From CAUUCX01 sp041844835 (GTDB taxonomy: Bacteria > Bacillota > Clostridia > Peptostreptococcales > Anaerovoracaceae), in assembly GCA_041844835.1 (NCBI GenBank), contig JBGZBU010000018.1, positions 99,545 to 163,544 of the forward strand: a stretch of 64,000 nt of DNA, given 5' to 3'. Positions 35,615 through 43,640 of the stretch are shown here, piece by piece. Every line of letters starts with the position of its first letter. The first letter of the stretch is position 1. Made by a program: the position numbers and the translations under genes. The notes beneath the pieces are model-generated. The model was not told the DNA's origin. It saw only the letters and a program-made list of their open reading frames with translations, and made no database searches.

Positions 35615-38378
35615 TGGCACCCCCTGTAATCAAATTCTTTCCTTTTCTGTTTTTTTCTCGGTCGATCTCAAAGTTAAGTAGCCGCACCAACTGCGCTATC
35701 GAGCCCGATGCCGATATGTTTACATTCGGCTCAGGAAGCTTGGCGAGTTCAGAGCGAAGTATGTTGCGTATTAGCCCCTCAGGCGCCTCAATATTCCGCC
35801 CGCTCTTCTGATCTCCCAGCACTGCCAAAAACTCCGCATTTGGAGGGATTACTGCACCTTGTGCAAGCCTTGGAATTCCTTTTGGCACGGGGATTTCCGG
35901 TATTGCAACTCCTATCTTCCCGCCGCCTAAAAAGTCTGGCACATCTACGGATAGGAGCTGATTCAAGCCTTTTATTAAGAAGTTGACACCTTTAATTGCG
36001 CCTTTTATAAACGCATTTACGCAATCTATGTAAAAGTTTGCCACCCCCTTAAAAAGACTCTTAAGTGGCGCTACAACATGCTCGCCAAACCATCCGCTCG
36101 CCTTACCCCATATCTCCTTTACCCTTATCAATGCTTTGCTAAAAAGCTCGCCTATCTTCTCCGGGGCGGCACTTAAAGCCTCGATGACCTTTTTTAATAC
36201 ATTTTCGTAAAACCAAATATATACGGCAAGATATGGCGCGATCAGATATTTCCATGCAAGCTCGAAGATTGCCTTGATTATCTCCGGGATTTTTGAAAAA
36301 GCCCTTTTGATCGGCTCTACAACATGCTCGCCAAACCATCCGCTCGCCTTACCCCATATCTCTTCGATCTTTGCCCAGACCTCAAGGGCTTTTTCTTTCA
36401 AATCATCCCAGTGCTTTACAATCAGCACAACTGCCGCGATCAAAAGTCCTATCGCCAATACTACAAGTCCTATCGGGGATGTTAAAAATGCAAACGCCGC
36501 CGCGAGCGCTGCCGTCACTCCTGCGCCTATTCCGGCAACGATATTCCATGCACCCTGCGCAATATTCATCGCGCTTTGAGCTGCTGCATGTGCCATCTTC
36601 TGCCCGGTAGCAACTGCGAATGCGGCGCCCTCTTTTGCAATCGCTACCGCAGATTTGCTGAGAGATACAAGGAAATCTTTTGCATAAAGCGCAGTCAAGT
36701 ACGCGGTTTCAGTCTTATCCAGCACTTTCGCTGCAACGGCTGCCATGATCGCAGTTCTGATTGCTTGAAAAGCTTTCACAATGCCGCCCGACATCTCTAT
36801 GAAAGCGAGTAGCTTTGTGGCTTCCCATGCGCCAAAAAAACCTAGGACAACGCCCGTCATTGCTTGCACTTTTTTGGGATTGGCGTCCATCCAATCCGCA
36901 ACCCGCCCCAGGACATCTAAAATCAAATCCCATGTTGCAAGGAAAACATCGGCGGTGAATTTTGCAAGCGGAACTAGGAATGTATCAAAAAGCCATGCTA
37001 CAAGCGGCATAAGCCCCTCAAGTATACTGCCAAATATTTGCAGCGATACTGCCAATGTGTCAAAAAATCTCGGGAGCACCTCTTCGATCACAAACCCTGC
37101 TAGAGGTGCGAATATATGCTCCATCGCCCACGCAAGCCCTGCGAAGAGCACCTCGCCGAACGGCTCAAGTGCTGCTTTCAGCCTATCAAGTGACGCAGAT
37201 AGAGGTTCAAGTGATATTTCTTGAAATGGACGCAGAACCTCCGCCAGTTTTTCAAATTTATCAGCAGGCACATCACCCAGGTCTTCAAAGGGGTCTGAAA
37301 CTGCAGCTATCTCGGGCATTGTAGCTTCGGGAGCCCCGCCCCCGGCGCTTCCAGCACCTCCGCTGATATCTTGCGCTGCTAAGACATTTAGTTCGTCAAA
37401 TCCTGCGAGCGTTTCGGACATTTCCTTGTTGGCACCCTTTAAAGCCTTGCCGACCCCGCCAGCCTGTTTCGCGAGAATCTGCTCCGCTTTTGCAGCATCT
37501 TTTGTCGCCCCGGCATAGGATTTTGTGCTTTTTTCAGCCCTCTTTACACCAAAGATGGTATTCATCACTTTAGCGAAAGTATTTGCAAGCGATGTCAGCC
37601 AATTAATTGCCCGCACTATATGCGGTATGATCGCGGATAGCGCAGGAATTAGGGCATTACCGATAGCAACTTTAAGATTATACATGGCGAAGCTCAGCCC
37701 CGAAACCTTGCCTGAGTATGTGCCCGCCATTTTTGCAGCATCGCCTGTCTGATATTTTGACTCCTCGAGTATCCCATTAACCTCGGCTTGTATTTTTTGC
37801 TGCTGTGTAAGCGATTGCGCGCCCACCCCGATGCTTCGCGCATACTCCGCCCACATCTTTGATACATTCTTCGTTACGCCTGCATTATCAACGAGTATTG
37901 AGTTTTCATTTTTTAACCCCTCTGTCGCGGACGCTACCGCTTCGCCTAGGGTTAGGGAGTTTTGTCTACCGAATGCCGCGGCGTCTTTAAGCGCAACCAT
38001 AACCCTTTGTATCTGCGAATCGTCATATCCGCGGAGCGCAAGGTTCTTATACGCAGTTATCGCCTGCGTGGCAGGCATTAATCCGTCCGCAGTGTATTCG
38101 TTTATAAATTTTTGCGCTTTGCGAAAAGAGCGACCCTGCCCGTCCATTATTGATTCAAGCCCGACCATTGCGGCTGCAAGTTCCGAAGCTGCTTTAACAG
38201 AAGCGCGCCCAAAGCTAACAATCGCGGCAGCGCCCAGTGCAATACCCGCGATTGCACCTAGCCTCTTTATGGACCCTCCAAGAGATTTCATGCCGCCCTC
38301 GATCTCGCGTCTTCCCTTATTAAACCCCTTTGTGTCTACCTTGGTACCTATCTTTATACTGCCATCTACTCGTTGCAT
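35607..38378 (-). CDS. Tape measure protein
   Basis: 923 aa, the largest structural protein; it sets tail length and fills the tail tube. N-terminal coiled region with GRASVKAASELAAAMVGLE, hydrophobic stretch at about 590-680 and repeated GKASGWFGEHVV motifs near 690 and 780. The repeats correspond to a 46-bp DNA repeat (36071-36116, 36317-36362). Long alanine-rich stretches are normal for the family. Confidence 0.93.
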   Translation of the reverse strand: MQRVDGSIKIGTKVDTKGFNKGRREIEGGMKSLGGSIKRLGAIAGIALGAAAIVSFGRASVKAASELAAAMVGLESIMDGQGRSFRKAQKFINEYTADGLMPATQAITAYKNLALRGYDDSQIQRVMVALKDAAAFGRQNSLTLGEAVASATEGLKNENSILVDNAGVTKNVSKMWAEYARSIGVGAQSLTQQQKIQAEVNGILEESKYQTGDAAKMAGTYSGKVSGLSFAMYNLKVAIGNALIPALSAIIPHIVRAINWLTSLANTFAKVMNTIFGVKRAEKSTKSYAGATKDAAKAEQILAKQAGGVGKALKGANKEMSETLAGFDELNVLAAQDISGGAGSAGGGAPEATMPEIAAVSDPFEDLGDVPADKFEKLAEVLRPFQEISLEPLSASLDRLKAALEPFGEVLFAGLAWAMEHIFAPLAGFVIEEVLPRFFDTLAVSLQIFGSILEGLMPLVAWLFDTFLVPLAKFTADVFLATWDLILDVLGRVADWMDANPKKVQAMTGVVLGFFGAWEATKLLAFIEMSGGIVKAFQAIRTAIMAAVAAKVLDKTETAYLTALYAKDFLVSLSKSAVAIAKEGAAFAVATGQKMAHAAAQSAMNIAQGAWNIVAGIGAGVTAALAAAFAFLTSPIGLVVLAIGLLIAAVVLIVKHWDDLKEKALEVWAKIEEIWGKASGWFGEHVVEPIKRAFSKIPEIIKAIFELAWKYLIAPYLAVYIWFYENVLKKVIEALSAAPEKIGELFSKALIRVKEIWGKASGWFGEHVVAPLKSLFKGVANFYIDCVNAFIKGAIKGVNFLIKGLNQLLSVDVPDFLGGGKIGVAIPEIPVPKGIPRLAQGAVIPPNAEFLAVLGDQKSGRNIEAPEGLIRNILRSELAKLPEPNVNISASGSIAQLVRLLNFEIDREKNRKGKNLITGGANG
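36071..36116 (-). repeat. 46-bp direct repeat in tape measure gene
   Basis: Same sequence occurs at 36317-36362, 246 bp away, in the same frame. It encodes WGKASGWFGEHVV. Likely a duplication inside the gene. Confidence 0.85.
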
Positions 38379-38935
38379 TCTCTCTCCCCTTTAAGCGCTC
38401 GCATAAATTCGTCGGCGTAGCCGCTTTCTACTTCGCCCAGCTCGATAATTTCTATTATTGAGTTGCAGAATTCGACCTCCTCCTTTGTGAGCTTCCCCGC
38501 ATCTTTTCGGCGCCTGAGGTCGATTAGTTGCGCAAAAAAGCAATCCTTGCCGATGTCTAAAAAAAGGTAGCAGAACTTCCACCAGTGCATATACTCGGTC
38601 ATTTGCAAGTCAATTCCGTGAGTTTGGCTGATCGCAGAGTATATGTATTTTGCGTCTTTTTCAAAAGAATAGAGTCGCTCTCCGCTATCACCTTTTTTGT
38701 CTTCGCCACAATTTAAAAACCAGATTGCTTTTTCAGCAGCTTCTTGCAAGTGCTCTGCTGGTATCTCGTGCTGGTAGAGCCTTGTGAGCATAATAAAAGC
38801 CTTCTCCTGCTCGGTTAAGGCTTCATCTTCATATGCAAGAATTATCGTAAGGCAATCCCTGTAATCCGTATTAATCTCGTATTTCTCCCCGCCGATCTCT
38901 ATGGATTCGGGGAATTTTTCCAGCAAAACATTCAT
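38366..38935 (-). CDS. Tail assembly chaperone C-terminal part (Gp15-like)
   Basis: 189-aa ORF of the phage Gp15 family (YEINTDYRDCLTIILAYED, WFLNCG, MHWWKFCYLFLDI). The ATG has no ribosome binding site, while the ORF stays open upstream in the -1 frame to the slippery heptamer of the preceding gene. It is therefore probably made mainly as a C-terminal extension of that protein, like gpGT of lambda. Its stop overlaps the tape measure start. Confidence 0.75.
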   Translation of the reverse strand: MNVLLEKFPESIEIGGEKYEINTDYRDCLTIILAYEDEALTEQEKAFIMLTRLYQHEIPAEHLQEAAEKAIWFLNCGEDKKGDSGERLYSFEKDAKYIYSAISQTHGIDLQMTEYMHWWKFCYLFLDIGKDCFFAQLIDLRRRKDAGKLTKEEVEFCNSIIEIIELGEVESGYADEFMRALKGERECNE

Positions 38936-38940
38936 TTCTC

Positions 38941-39417
38941 TTATTTTTTCTTCGTGTGTTTTTTTCTCGTATATGCCGGATGATTATACTTTTCCAGCAC
39001 CTCCGCGCGCGAAATTTGTATAAAAGGTGCGATGCCGTCAAAAAATTGCTCGTATATATGAAAGCTCCGGGCTCCATCTGTAATCTTCTGCGCGGCGCCC
39101 TCTCCAAATAGGTCATCCAATGATTGGTCAATTTTACTAAAAAGCTCGGTCGCTATTTTCAGCGCCTCGTCAATCACGTCCGCCCTGCCCTCTTCTTCCA
39201 GCTGCCGCCTGAGCACATCCCTTTTAACCAGCCCGCCATTTTCCGCAACCACGCGCTCGTACTTCGCCTCCATCCCCTGATAATCACTCACTAGTCTATA
39301 TATCTTTTCAATAAAGCCCATATCATTTGGATTAAAAGCGATCACTCGCTTCGGATCATCATTTATTGCAAGCCTTATTTTTCCATCGTCAATTTTTAAC
39401 GAATTAACACTGCTCAT
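38941..39417 (-). CDS. Tail assembly chaperone, short form
   Basis: 158 aa, gpG-like position between the tail tube and tape measure genes. Mostly helical. It ends shortly after a run of seven A in codons AGA AAA AAA, which suits a -1 shift into the next ORF. GGAGGAG precedes the ATG. Confidence 0.75.
   Translation of the reverse strand: MSSVNSLKIDDGKIRLAINDDPKRVIAFNPNDMGFIEKIYRLVSDYQGMEAKYERVVAENGGLVKRDVLRRQLEEEGRADVIDEALKIATELFSKIDQSLDDLFGEGAAQKITDGARSFHIYEQFFDGIAPFIQISRAEVLEKYNHPAYTRKKHTKKK
38959..38965 (-). promoter_or_regulatory. Candidate -1 frameshift site (A AAA AAA)
   Basis: Minus-strand heptamer A AAA AAA in phase with the chaperone codons, followed by C. The -1 frame after it is open (THEEKIREM...) into the Gp15-like ORF. 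No stop intervenes. Confidence 0.7.
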
Positions 39418-39458
39418 CTTATCTCCTCCATTGCAAAGGGGGCTTCACGCCCCCGCCA

Positions 39459-39944
39459 TTACGCCGCTGTAAAAACTTTTGTGCCAGGACTAAATGATCC
39501 CTTGATTGGATCTCCTTTTAAGTTTATCGTGTAATTAATCTTCACGCCCCCGCCACCTTCGCCGCCGAAGTCGTCAATTTGAATAGATACTCTATTTTTC
39601 TCAGCGGGGTACGAATCTGTCGTCTTATCTTTGTACATATATACAATCACGATATCCGTTTCCGCGTCCGCCAAAACCGCGCGATTTATTCTGAGGTTAT
39701 CTACAAACTCGAATACCTCGTCACCTTTTATCGCGGTGCAAGGCGTTGGAATTGTTGGCTTATATGCCTCAACATCCGTACTGCCGCTATCCTGATGGAT
39801 GTACACCTCTTCTGATGTCGCCGGGTTGTACGAAATAGTTTGCTCCGTAACGCCCTCGCCGATTAGTGACCACGACGGATCACTTCCGCTTGTGGCCGTA
39901 TTCATAAACATAGCTACCTTACTGCGCTTTATCTTTCCTGCCAT
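39459..39944 (-). CDS. Major tail tube protein
   Basis: 161 aa, the tube-forming protein of siphoviruses. Typical features: TATSGSDPSWSLIGEG, YIHQDSGSTDVEAYKPT and the late FSPGTKVFTA segment. Start overlaps the preceding stop (TAATG). Confidence 0.85.
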   Translation of the reverse strand: MAGKIKRSKVAMFMNTATSGSDPSWSLIGEGVTEQTISYNPATSEEVYIHQDSGSTDVEAYKPTIPTPCTAIKGDEVFEFVDNLRINRAVLADAETDIVIVYMYKDKTTDSYPAEKNRVSIQIDDFGGEGGGGVKINYTINLKGDPIKGSFSPGTKVFTAA

Positions 39945-40357
39945 TATTTCCGTTCCTTTCGTATACTTACTTGCAGCTGCACCTGATATATGCCGCTACC
40001 GTCTTCATCAATGTCGAACAGCATTCCGTTTGACACGTCTACAGATTCGACTTCATACCTGCCCCATGATGGGAGATCTTCGGACTCCGCCTGCTCTTCG
40101 ATCCACTCTTGGAGTGCGTTCAAAAAATCGTGATTGCTCATCCGCTCAGATTCGCCGAGGGTGTGCTCGCGTGCATAAAATACATAGTTGTTAGTGTAGA
40201 TGCGATTCCCAAGCACGTCGATTTCCGTCGTGGCGTTTCCCGCGGCCTGCAGGGCATATGTGCCCACGCCGTCTGTAAGGTCTGTTAGAACCTCAGAAAG
40301 TGGGAGCATACCCATGTACTCGAATCGCTCTAGCCATTCTTGCAATTTTTTGATCAT
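39944..40357 (-). CDS. Head-tail/tail completion protein
   Basis: 137 aa, in the position of a minor capsid 3 or tail terminator protein just before the tail tube gene. ATGA-type overlaps on both sides. Family assignment from position and size. Confidence 0.65.
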   Translation of the reverse strand: MIKKLQEWLERFEYMGMLPLSEVLTDLTDGVGTYALQAAGNATTEIDVLGNRIYTNNYVFYAREHTLGESERMSNHDFLNALQEWIEEQAESEDLPSWGRYEVESVDVSNGMLFDIDEDGSGIYQVQLQVSIRKERK

Positions 40358-40749
40358 AGCGGAACACCTCCTGCAATAAAGGCAACCTCGCGAACAACCT
40401 TTTTCTTTTTAGCACGCCACATTCGTTTGTCCCAAAATGCACCACGCTTTGGAGCTCCGTGATATTTTAAATCACGGTCGGTAACTCTTTTAGGCGCGCG
40501 CCCGATCATAACTTTCCCAAAATAGAGATATCTTGCATATGGCCCGGGATACACCACCCCGTCCGCCTCTACTCTTCGCCGATTCTTCATATGTGCACTT
40601 GCCCCTGCCGCCATTGGAACATATGGGTCCATTTCTCGCGCAATTATTTGTGCAGTGACAAGCGATACCATCCCGCCGCTTTCAAGCCCTCTGCTTCTGA
40701 GCATTTTTTCGAGCCCGTTTAGATTACACACTGCGGTTATATTGCTCAT
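40354..40749 (-). CDS. Minor capsid 2-like head-tail protein
   Basis: 131 aa, basic, with SAHMKNRR, PYARYLYFG and KRGAFWDKRMWRAKKKK segments characteristic of phage minor capsid 2-like proteins. The ATG at 40749 has GGAGGTGG upstream and overlaps the previous stop. Confidence 0.75.
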   Translation of the reverse strand: MSNITAVCNLNGLEKMLRSRGLESGGMVSLVTAQIIAREMDPYVPMAAGASAHMKNRRRVEADGVVYPGPYARYLYFGKVMIGRAPKRVTDRDLKYHGAPKRGAFWDKRMWRAKKKKVVREVAFIAGGVPL

Positions 40750-41129
40750 CTTGCAACCACCTCCCAATGCGCGAGCCTTGAGTTGAATTTTTTGAAATCG
40801 ACGGTCGTTATTATCGCTTTATTAAAGCCATCAAGAATTTTGACAGTCTCTTCAACTTCCATATTATGGGAGCCATAGACAACGATATCGCCGGGTTTTA
40901 GAGTCCAGCCGATACCTGAGTACCCCTCGGGTATGACATATTCTGCTGCGGCAGGTGAGTTTTTTGGAATTATTAACTGGACTCTGTCTGCTGATGCCAT
41001 CCCGGTGCGGCGCTGAATTCCTCCCCTTACTTCATCCCAAAAAACGCCCTCAAGGATCGTGCGGCAATATCTTTCCTTGCCGTCTTTTTTGTAGCGGTTG
41101 TAGATCGTAACGACTTGTTCAAATTTCAT
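40746..41129 (-). CDS. Minor capsid 1-like head completion protein
   Basis: 127 aa. KPGDIVVYGSHNMEVEE and VTTVDFKKFNSRLAHWEVVAR match the head-closure/minor capsid 1 type. The ATG at 41129 is preferred to a more upstream start because GGGGGTGG lies before it and the stop of the previous gene overlaps. Confidence 0.75.
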   Translation of the reverse strand: MKFEQVVTIYNRYKKDGKERYCRTILEGVFWDEVRGGIQRRTGMASADRVQLIIPKNSPAAAEYVIPEGYSGIGWTLKPGDIVVYGSHNMEVEETVKILDGFNKAIITTVDFKKFNSRLAHWEVVAR

Positions 41130-41467
41130 CACGCCCACCCCCAGCCCACGGGGATGCCTATAGGGGCAAGGTACATGCGGGCAGCTTCCATGATGTCCGC
41201 CGCCGCACCACTGTGCCTTGCAAAAGTCTGGCTCCATGATCCCACACTTTCTGAGAGGATTTGCCCACCCTCTTCATCTCTTTGCCAAAGCTCCGCAAGG
41301 GCGCAGGCGGCTTTTTTGACGCCATCCGCCCCCGCCATAGCTTTAACCTCGCCTGCAGTTAGATAATCAAGGAGGTCGGAGGCTCTTGTGCAGAGCCTTT
41401 CAAACTCCCCCTCAGCCAACTTACTGCCTTTGTAGATGTTTTTGTAAAAAGAATAATCGGCGTACAT
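41129..41467 (-). CDS. Head-tail connector protein
   Basis: 112-aa helical protein in the gp6-like connector position (YADYSFYKNIYKG, FERLCTRASDLLDYLT, KKAACALAELW). It probably docks the tail joining complex to the portal. Confidence 0.8.
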   Translation of the reverse strand: MYADYSFYKNIYKGSKLAEGEFERLCTRASDLLDYLTAGEVKAMAGADGVKKAACALAELWQRDEEGGQILSESVGSWSQTFARHSGAAADIMEAARMYLAPIGIPVGWGWA

Positions 41468-41470
41468 CTC

Positions 41471-41743
41471 CTACTCCTCTTCTTCGAGGCTATCTCCCGC
41501 CTCGTCGACCACGTCCATGCTACTACCTACAATACACGCGATCATGTCAGCTTTCTTTTTTGCTCCTGCGAGGTCTATGCCTCTCTCGAGCGCATATTCT
41601 GCAAGTTGCGCTATTGTCATGCTGTCAAAAAACGGCGAGGCTTTCCCTTTCTCACTTTCCACTGGAGCATATCCCTTGGCGGCATACTCTGCCGCCCTAT
41701 TGTCCGGGATATCTCGATATATCGAATCTTTTACCACACGCAT
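41471..41743 (-). CDS. Small capsid-adjacent protein with HeH/SAP-like motif
   Basis: 90 aa. A helix-extended-loop-helix stretch (MTIAQLAEYALERGIDLAGAKKKADM) resembles the HeH/LEM domains found in small phage proteins next to the major capsid gene. ATG at 41743 has AGGAGG 6 nt upstream. Role unknown. Confidence 0.65.
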   Translation of the reverse strand: MRVVKDSIYRDIPDNRAAEYAAKGYAPVESEKGKASPFFDSMTIAQLAEYALERGIDLAGAKKKADMIACIVGSSMDVVDEAGDSLEEEE

Positions 41744-41753
41744 ATCACACCTC

Positions 41754-42624
41754 CTATGCACCAAGGTTTACAAAGATGCCCGCCTTTTTATTGTCATATA
41801 CGAAAGCATCGTGATACAGGCGGTATTGGAATTTCCATGCATCTTTTTCCTGATTTATGTCTGGGTCAAAGATTTTTGGCAGCGCGAATTTTGCCACCTG
41901 TAAAACCGCCGATTTTTCCGCAATCATGAAATTAATCGCCTTGCCGCTAGATGCTTTTGCAAAGCCCCACTCAGACACACCGTCTTTCATGTCAAGAGCG
42001 CTGTAGAACCTCGCAGATGGCACATATACGATCGGCATATCGTTGTAGCCACTCAAAGTGGTATTTACTTTATCGTCACTGCCCCATTGGCGATTGAGTG
42101 CTTGTGACAGCGGTTTTTTTTGCGTTTGAGTTTACAAAAAGTACCCTACTTACGGTGGGTACTTCCTTTCCATCCATATACGCCACAGCCTCATCGATCG
42201 CTTCAATGATTGTATCTTTGGTTAGAGCTCCTGCGTCGGTCTTCCCAACACCATCCGTGCCCGCATATTTTGCAAATCGATAGGCATCGACTTCCGGGGT
42301 GACGTGCTCACGCATAAAAGACCCTACCACCGAACCAAAGGTTTTAGAAAGCGTCTCTTCATCATCCATCCGGTCAACAGAGATCTCCTTACCTCTCTCC
42401 TCTGTGAGCTTTAGCGTCTCCCACGACGCGGACACATCGCCTTTTGGATACCCCTTATCTCTGCTGTAATCGCCAAGCCCCGTTGTCGAGACTTTTAAAA
42501 CTTTGACCTCCCCTGCACCTGTAAAATCCATTGACTCGGAATCGATCACTTGCGTGCAAGACTGCACCTTATAGATTTCATCTATTATCGGCACAAATTT
42601 TTTTGCCAATTCAATTGAGTTCAT
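41754..42624 (-). pseudogene. Major capsid protein, frameshifted at an A8 run
   Basis: Two ORFs make one capsid gene. The 5' ORF (42076-42624, 182 aa) begins MNSIELAKKFVPIIDEIYK with a good site; the 3' ORF (41754-42056) has no start of its own. Removing one A from the A8 run at 42114-42121 joins them in one frame (AKKPLSQALNRQWGSDDKVN) to give about 289 aa. Either a real inactivating insertion, a sequencing slip, or polymerase slippage used to make both forms. Position after the scaffold gene fits the major capsid. Confidence 0.8.
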
Positions 42625-42638
42625 TTTTTCCCCTTTCT

Positions 42639-43190
42639 TTACTTACTCTCCTTTGAAAGAAGCCCTGCGCCCTCCCGTATAGCTGCTTCAATCTTTGCGT
42701 CCTTGTCGGGATCGGGACTATCGCCATGCTCTGTGCCGCTATCTTTCCTTTTTTCAATTGCATTTTCATCTTCAAAAAGATAAGCATCGGATTCCTTGAG
42801 TTCTTTCAATTGATTCTCAAGCCCGATAAGCACCTCGCCGTCAAGCTTTATTGCATCCATGTCAAGCAGTGCCCGCACCGCCTCGGGGCGCTTTGCCTTG
42901 CTTTTTACAAGCGCAAGATTAAGAGCATTGTCACGCCTAATCTTTGAAATCTCCGTATCGTGTTGCGCTCTTAGATCTGCGAGAGCCTGTTCGACATCCT
43001 CCGGCTTTTCCCCATCAAGGTTCTTTAGCGCCGCCTCAAGCTCACCATTTGCCTTTACCATCGCGGCGAGTTCCGCATCTTTGCTAGCGGTCTTGTCCTG
43101 CTCTGCTTGGATGCTTTTTCCGTGCTCTTCCATAACTTTGTCGACAAGCTCTTTGCCAATGCCGAGTTCTTCCAAAAACTTCCTCTCCAT
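42639..43190 (-). CDS. Phage scaffolding protein (GP20 type)
   Basis: 183 aa, highly charged, coiled-coil (about 15-90), with LEELGIGKELVDKVMEEHGK at the start and an acidic tail, as in Phage_GP20 scaffolds that template capsid assembly. The ATG at 43190 has AAAGG 6 nt upstream; it directly precedes the capsid gene. Confidence 0.85.
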   Translation of the reverse strand: MERKFLEELGIGKELVDKVMEEHGKSIQAEQDKTASKDAELAAMVKANGELEAALKNLDGEKPEDVEQALADLRAQHDTEISKIRRDNALNLALVKSKAKRPEAVRALLDMDAIKLDGEVLIGLENQLKELKESDAYLFEDENAIEKRKDSGTEHGDSPDPDKDAKIEAAIREGAGLLSKESK

Positions 43191-43283
43191 AAACAACCTT
43201 TCCTTTCACTTTCTGCTACGCTTTTTTAACGCCGTTCTCGATCGGCGCACAGTGCCCGTTTAACGCCAGTGCCGGGCGGATAT

Positions 43284-43311
43284 AAAAAACGGCGATTATC
43301 CGCCGTTTTTG
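43284..43311. terminator. Bidirectional hairpin between MuF-region and scaffold genes
   Basis: AAAAACGGCG and CGCCGTTTTT arms. On the minus strand it lies between the small gene at 43440-43640 and the scaffold gene, so it may reduce transcription into the capsid genes or, with antitermination, regulate it. Confidence 0.65.
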
Positions 43312-43439
43312 TCTTTATCCATCTCGTATAAAAATGCGATATTGCACGCTAAATGCCACAGGTGAGGGAGCCCTCTTTCTGCATTCGCCCCGCTCGGGTT
43401 GCAGATATATGTCAAAAAATGACGAAAGCGGCATCCCTA

Positions 43440-43640
43440 TTAGGTTTTATTCCGCAATCGCTTTTTTATTTCAGCAATTTTGCAAAACGCTTTCCTCGTC
43501 AGCTCCCTGCTTACTTTTGCCGCGGGGCCATCAAGTCCCGTAAAGTCCGAGTGCTTCTCGCGAATCTTCTTTTTATCAACCTCTAACTGGTCGAGGATTT
43601 TTTTAATCTCAACCTCAATCTGCTCTTGCGGCTCTCTCAT
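43440..43640 (-). CDS. Small helical protein downstream of MuF
   Basis: 66 aa, charged and helical (EQIEVEIKKILDQLEVDKKKIREK). The start overlaps the MuF C-terminus by 26 nt, and AGGAGG lies 12 nt before the ATG. No family recognised; possible partner or immunity factor of the MuF C-terminal domain (inference). Confidence 0.6.
   Translation of the reverse strand: MREPQEQIEVEIKKILDQLEVDKKKIREKHSDFTGLDGPAAKVSRELTRKAFCKIAEIKKRLRNKT

Noticed and set aside
43315..43434. 39-aa ORF between the MuF-linked gene and scaffold
   Set aside because: No ribosome binding site or recognised pattern; overlaps the approach to a terminator.
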